Positions 7,472 through 8,989 of a stretch of DNA of 8,989 bases are shown piece by piece. The notes under the pieces were generated by a model, which ran no database searches, was not told the DNA's origin, and saw only the letters and a list, made by a program, of their open reading frames with translations. Position numbers and translations under genes: made by a program. The first letter of the stretch is position 1. The number at the start of each line of letters is the position of its first letter. This DNA is from Candidatus Cloacimonadota bacterium (GTDB lineage: Bacteria > Cloacimonadota > Cloacimonadia > Cloacimonadales > Cloacimonadaceae): contig JAGOIS010000056.1 of assembly GCA_017995495.1 (NCBI GenBank), forward strand, positions 1 to 8,989, read 5' to 3'.

Positions 7472-7695
7472 GAAAACCCTTCGCCAGAAGTATACCGTAA
7501 TATGAGCGGAATTTTTCGACCCCGTTTCAGGTTGCCCATCGATACACCGGGAAAAAACCCTCGTCAGAGGGGTACAGGAATATAGGCGGGGTGTTTTAAC
7601 CCACGTTTCAGTTTGCCCGCCGATACGCCGGGAAAAACCCCTCGTCAGAGGGGTGCAGGAATATAGGCGGGGTGTTTTAACCCCCGTATTGATCC
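7472..7695 (-). repeat. 79-81 bp tandem array of hairpin repeat units, minus orientation
   Basis: Unit starts at 7472, 7551 and 7632 give periods of 79 and 81 bp. Each unit contains a hairpin: 7479-7490 (degenerate, CTTC/GAAG), 7558-7571 (5 bp) and 7638-7653 (CCCCTC-GTCA-GAGGGG, 6 bp). Read on the minus strand, each hairpin is followed by a run of T, and the second and third are preceded by TCCTGTA or TCCTGCA. Units two and three share AATATAGGCGGGGTGTTTTA and then a second weak stem, GGGGT-N6-ACCCC (7669-7684). The first and second units also share a GTTTCAG..TTGCCC..CGATAC..CCGG stretch; the third diverges after 7687. The first unit is the most decayed. Confidence 0.9.
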
Positions 7696-7713
7696 GAACC
7701 CCGAAAACCAAAA

Positions 7714-7738
7714 CCCCGCTCGCGGGGTGCAGGATTTT
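7714..7738 (-). repeat. REP-like hairpin with TCCTGCA tag, minus orientation
   Basis: CCCCGC-TC-GCGGGG (7714-7727) read on the minus strand is preceded by AAAATCCTGCA (7728-7738) and followed by TTTT. It has the same plan as the array hairpins but a different stem sequence, as expected where the fold and the 5' tag are kept and the stem changes by compensation. Confidence 0.8.
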
Positions 7739-7806
7739 GGGGGGCGATTTATCGCTTCCCTCTCCTGCGAGAGAAGCCCCAAAAAAAACCTTTACAAAAT
7801 CCTGCA
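7728..7806. repeat. Structured leader with inverted TGCAGGATTTT/AAAATCCTGCA ends
   Basis: TGCAGGATTTT (7728-7738) and AAAATCCTGCA (7796-7806) form an 11-bp inverted pair. Nested between them are TTTTGGGG (7735-7742) against CCCCAAAA (7777-7784), a GCGAT-TT-ATCGC palindrome (7744-7755), and a stem CTCTC-CTGC-GAGAG (7760-7773). The whole block ends 20 nt before the ribosome site of the transposase gene, so it could shape that mRNA leader or serve as a DNA end recognised by the transposase. The stems are seen directly; either role is inference. Confidence 0.65.
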
Positions 7807-7835
7807 AATCATAGCCCTTGAAAATAGGAGAGAAT

Positions 7836-8312
7836 ATGAGCAGCACCAGTTTGACCTTTCTGCTGTACCACATCGTTTTCAGCGTTAAGAGCCGTGAGCC
7901 GCGCCTGACCGGCATCGTTCGCGAAAGGTTGTACCCTTACATGGGCGGCATCATTAATAACCTGGGGGGAACGCCGCTCATCATCAACGGTACCCGGGAC
8001 CATGTGCACATCCTTTGTTTCCTTCCTCGACACATCTCGCTTTCGGAGTCAGTAAAGGTAATCAAGGCCAAAAGTTCCTTGTTCCACAATCGGGAATTGT
8101 CCCCCCACACGCCTCCTCTGCATTGGCAAGAGGGTTTTGCTATCTTCACCGTGGCCGCGGAGCAGCTTGAAAGGGTAAAAAATTACATTGTAGAGCAGGA
8201 TCTCCATCACATCAAGCGAAGTTTTGATGATGAGTGGCAGATTTTGCACAGTAAAGTCATTGACGTGATTCAGCATGTCCCGGCGATGGTTTGCGAGAAA
8301 GTGAAGGATTGA
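7836..8312 (+). CDS. Y1/HUH single-strand transposase, IS200-like, REP-associated (RAYT) type
   Basis: The 158-residue protein has the Y1_Tnp fold: SLTFLLYHIVFSVKSREP, then the HUH motif H56-V57-H58 in GTRDHVHILCFLP, LHWQEGFAIFTV (95-106), and the catalytic helix VKNYIVEQDLHHIKRSF with Y117, Q121 and H124/H125. Such enzymes nick single-stranded DNA next to hairpins through a 5'-phosphotyrosine. The motif residues are intact, so it is probably active. From W134 on, the tail does not look like the family's usual ending (a short helix and GIEYDERYL-like strand), so that part may be divergent. The ATG at 7836 is chosen because AGGAG (7826-7830) lies 5 nt upstream; an in-frame TTG at 7818 lies before it. 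No TnpB or other cargo gene is next to it. It lies between inverted hairpin repeats, typical of RAYT genes, which are usually domesticated singletons. Confidence 0.9.
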   Translation: MSSTSLTFLLYHIVFSVKSREPRLTGIVRERLYPYMGGIINNLGGTPLIINGTRDHVHILCFLPRHISLSESVKVIKAKSSLFHNRELSPHTPPLHWQEGFAIFTVAAEQLERVKNYIVEQDLHHIKRSFDDEWQILHSKVIDVIQHVPAMVCEKVKD

Positions 8313-8339
8313 TGGGTTGGAGTATGTTCAAGTGTTGAT

Positions 8340-8355
8340 CCGCGATAAATCGCGG
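8340..8355. repeat. CCGCGAT-AA-ATCGCGG palindrome (right copy)
   Basis: Perfect 7-bp arms, 28 nt after the transposase stop. The centre reads AA here and TT in the two left copies (7442-7455 and 7744-7755), so this copy is in the inverted orientation, like the neighbouring hairpins. Confidence 0.75.
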
Positions 8356-8362
8356 CTCAAAG

Positions 8363-8385
8363 TGCTGCACCCCTCTGGCGAGGGG
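8363..8385 (+). repeat. REP-like hairpin, plus orientation
   Basis: CCCCTC-TGGC-GAGGGG (8370-8385) preceded by GTGCTGCA. Its stem is identical to that of the left hairpin at 7638-7653 read on the other strand, with a TGGC loop instead of TGAC. It is followed by CTTCC rather than a T-run. Confidence 0.85.
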
Positions 8386-8413
8386 CTTCCAACTGCGGTT
8401 GTATCAATCTGCC

Positions 8414-8470
8414 ACGGGGTTTAAAACACCCCGCCTATATTCCTGCACCCCGCGCGAGGCGGGGTTTTTT
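8414..8470 (+). repeat. Double-hairpin REP-like unit, plus orientation
   Basis: The unit runs as a first stem (CGGGG...CCCCG, 8415-8432), a CTATATTCCTGCA linker, then a second stem (8448-8464) and T6. Positions 8421-8451 are the exact reverse complement of 7650-7680, and the match extends to 8414-8451 against 7650-7687 with one mismatch. It is therefore an inverted copy of the third array unit across the transposase gene. Confidence 0.9.
8448..8470 (+). terminator. Rho-independent terminator-like hairpin downstream of the transposase gene
   Basis: CCCCGC (8448-8453), loop GCGAG, GCGGGG (8459-8464) and TTTTTT (8465-8470). It is the second stem of the right-hand repeat unit and would end transcripts leaving the transposase gene. 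The left-side hairpins have the same form on the minus strand, so all T-runs point away from the transposase. Confidence 0.7.
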
Positions 8471-8907
8471 ATGGCCTGGCCAATCTGCACAACGGGGGTG
8501 GATTCCCGGGTCAGCTTTGCCGCGCCGGTTAATACCAATTCACCGACAACCAAAAGTCGGGTGGGCTATAATATGCTGTTGCATAGTTCATTCCCCGCGC
8601 CAGAAGCCCGGCTTTCAGTACTTGCTTTCTGCTGGGGCAATGTCCTTTGCCACAGGGGAAACCCAGGTTTCTAAAGAGTTTGAGCTTCATGCCACAATCT
8701 CACTCCTGTTTACGTTTGGTTGCAGCAAGTGCTTATGTTTCAAACAAGGTGCCGACTAAGGCGACTGAACCGCCAGAAATGTTGCTACACCCAAAACAAA
8801 ACAACCCATGAAAGTACGGAAGAAAACCGAAAACCCACTTTCCGCTTGACATCAAAAGAGCGTGGCGGGGATGGTTACAATAGTGAAAAATCCCATATGA
8901 GGACTTG
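8471..8907. other. Gene-poor, AT-richer region with no convincing coding sequence
   Basis: No open frame here resembles a known family. Frames on the plus strand start inside the repeat unit and are short. The best minus-strand candidate is a 53-codon ORF at 8529-8690 (begins MKLKLFRNLGFPCGKGHC, two cysteines), with AGGAG 12-13 nt upstream of its ATG, too far for a convincing ribosome site. Near the right end TACAAT (8876-8881) could be a -10 box for the last gene; TTGACA at 8846-8851 is 24 nt upstream of it, too far for a normal pair. Confidence 0.4.
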
Positions 8908-8989
8908 ATGAAAGAAGGTTTCTTACCCAAAAACGATTTCCATTCCATCTTCTTCACCGACCAGGCCCAGGACTGCAGTGACGATATAA
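8908..8989 (+). CDS. 5' end of an unidentified gene (3' end missing)
   Basis: An ATG at 8908 opens a frame that stays open to the window edge: 27 codons beginning MKEGFLPKNDFHSIFFTDQ and reaching CSDDI. TGAGGA (8898-8903) precedes it by 4 nt, a slightly short spacing, and TACAAT lies about 27 nt upstream. The fragment is polar with no signal peptide. I do not recognise the family, and 27 residues are too few to judge; it could still be a chance frame. Confidence 0.45.
   Translation, partial: MKEGFLPKNDFHSIFFTDQAQDCSDDI

Noticed and set aside
7472..7695. CRISPR array
   Set aside because: The units are 79-81 bp and near-contiguous, with no unique spacers of constant length and no cas genes; the hairpin and T-run plan fits REP-like repeats.
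7448..7915. Minus-strand 155-codon frame with a repeated TPRLYSCTPLTR peptide
   Set aside because: The peptide repeat arises only because the DNA array has an 81-bp period that is divisible by three. The frame crosses hairpins and the transposase start and has no ribosome site or family-like sequence.
7836..8312. Complete IS200/IS605 insertion sequence with defined ends
   Set aside because: The hairpins are multiple, inverted on the two sides and outwardly oriented; a canonical IS200 has two subterminal hairpins of the same strand polarity and clear cleavage sites. The REP-associated interpretation fits better.
8399..8674. Plus-strand 91-codon frame starting in the right repeat unit
   Set aside because: It begins inside the REP-like repeat (again KTPRLYSCT), reads through the terminator hairpin, and shows no domain.
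8846..8881. TTGACA...TACAAT promoter before the last gene
   Set aside because: The spacing is 24 nt, too long for a sigma-70 promoter. TACAAT alone may still act as a -10 box, but this is weak.

Overview
The window looks like chromosome from an uncultured anaerobic bacterium of the Fibrobacterota-Chlorobiota-Bacteroidota (FCB) group. Cloacimonadota is my best guess. The clues are a secreted protein with a choice-of-anchor J domain and a type IX-like C-terminal sorting domain, a B12-binding/DUF4080 radical SAM enzyme, a GyrI-like protein, and moderately GC-rich genes with strong AGGAG ribosome sites. The lineage is inferred from protein style, not from a marker gene.

Layout. Positions 1-3848 hold three tightly packed plus-strand genes: the 3' part of a large secreted protein, an MrfA/YprA-type SF2 helicase with an HNH-like zinc module inside its DUF1998 region, and a small cysteine-rich DUF3795 protein. 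The first two overlap by ATGA, and the ribosome site of the third overlaps the helicase stop codon. A minus-strand gene (3948-5009) encodes an EreA/ChaN-like protein and has its own promoter-like sequence. The divergent intergenic region 5010-5531 contains a perfect 34-bp inverted repeat with a 3-nt loop (5173-5243) and smaller hairpins. It is followed by a second plus-strand pair, a GyrI-like effector-binding protein (5532-6005) and a DUF4080 radical SAM enzyme (to 7398), whose reading frames overlap.

Positions 7442-8470 are the most interesting part. A single-domain Y1/HUH transposase (IS200-like, REP-associated type, 7836-8312) sits between two sets of hairpin repeats in opposite orientation. 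Four lie on its left reading minus and two on its right reading plus. Most have the tag TCCTGCA immediately 5' of a GC-rich stem and a T-run 3' of it. A 31-nt exact inverted match links the two sides. A 79-81 bp tandem array and three copies of a GCGAT-N2-ATCGC palindrome belong to the same cluster. This is the expected layout of a REP/RAYT element ('REPtron'), here with a repeat family I do not recognise. A 12-nt motif from the array also occurs inside the 34-bp palindrome 2.5 kb upstream.

Positions 8471-8907 hold no convincing gene. The window ends in the first 27 codons of an unidentified plus-strand gene.
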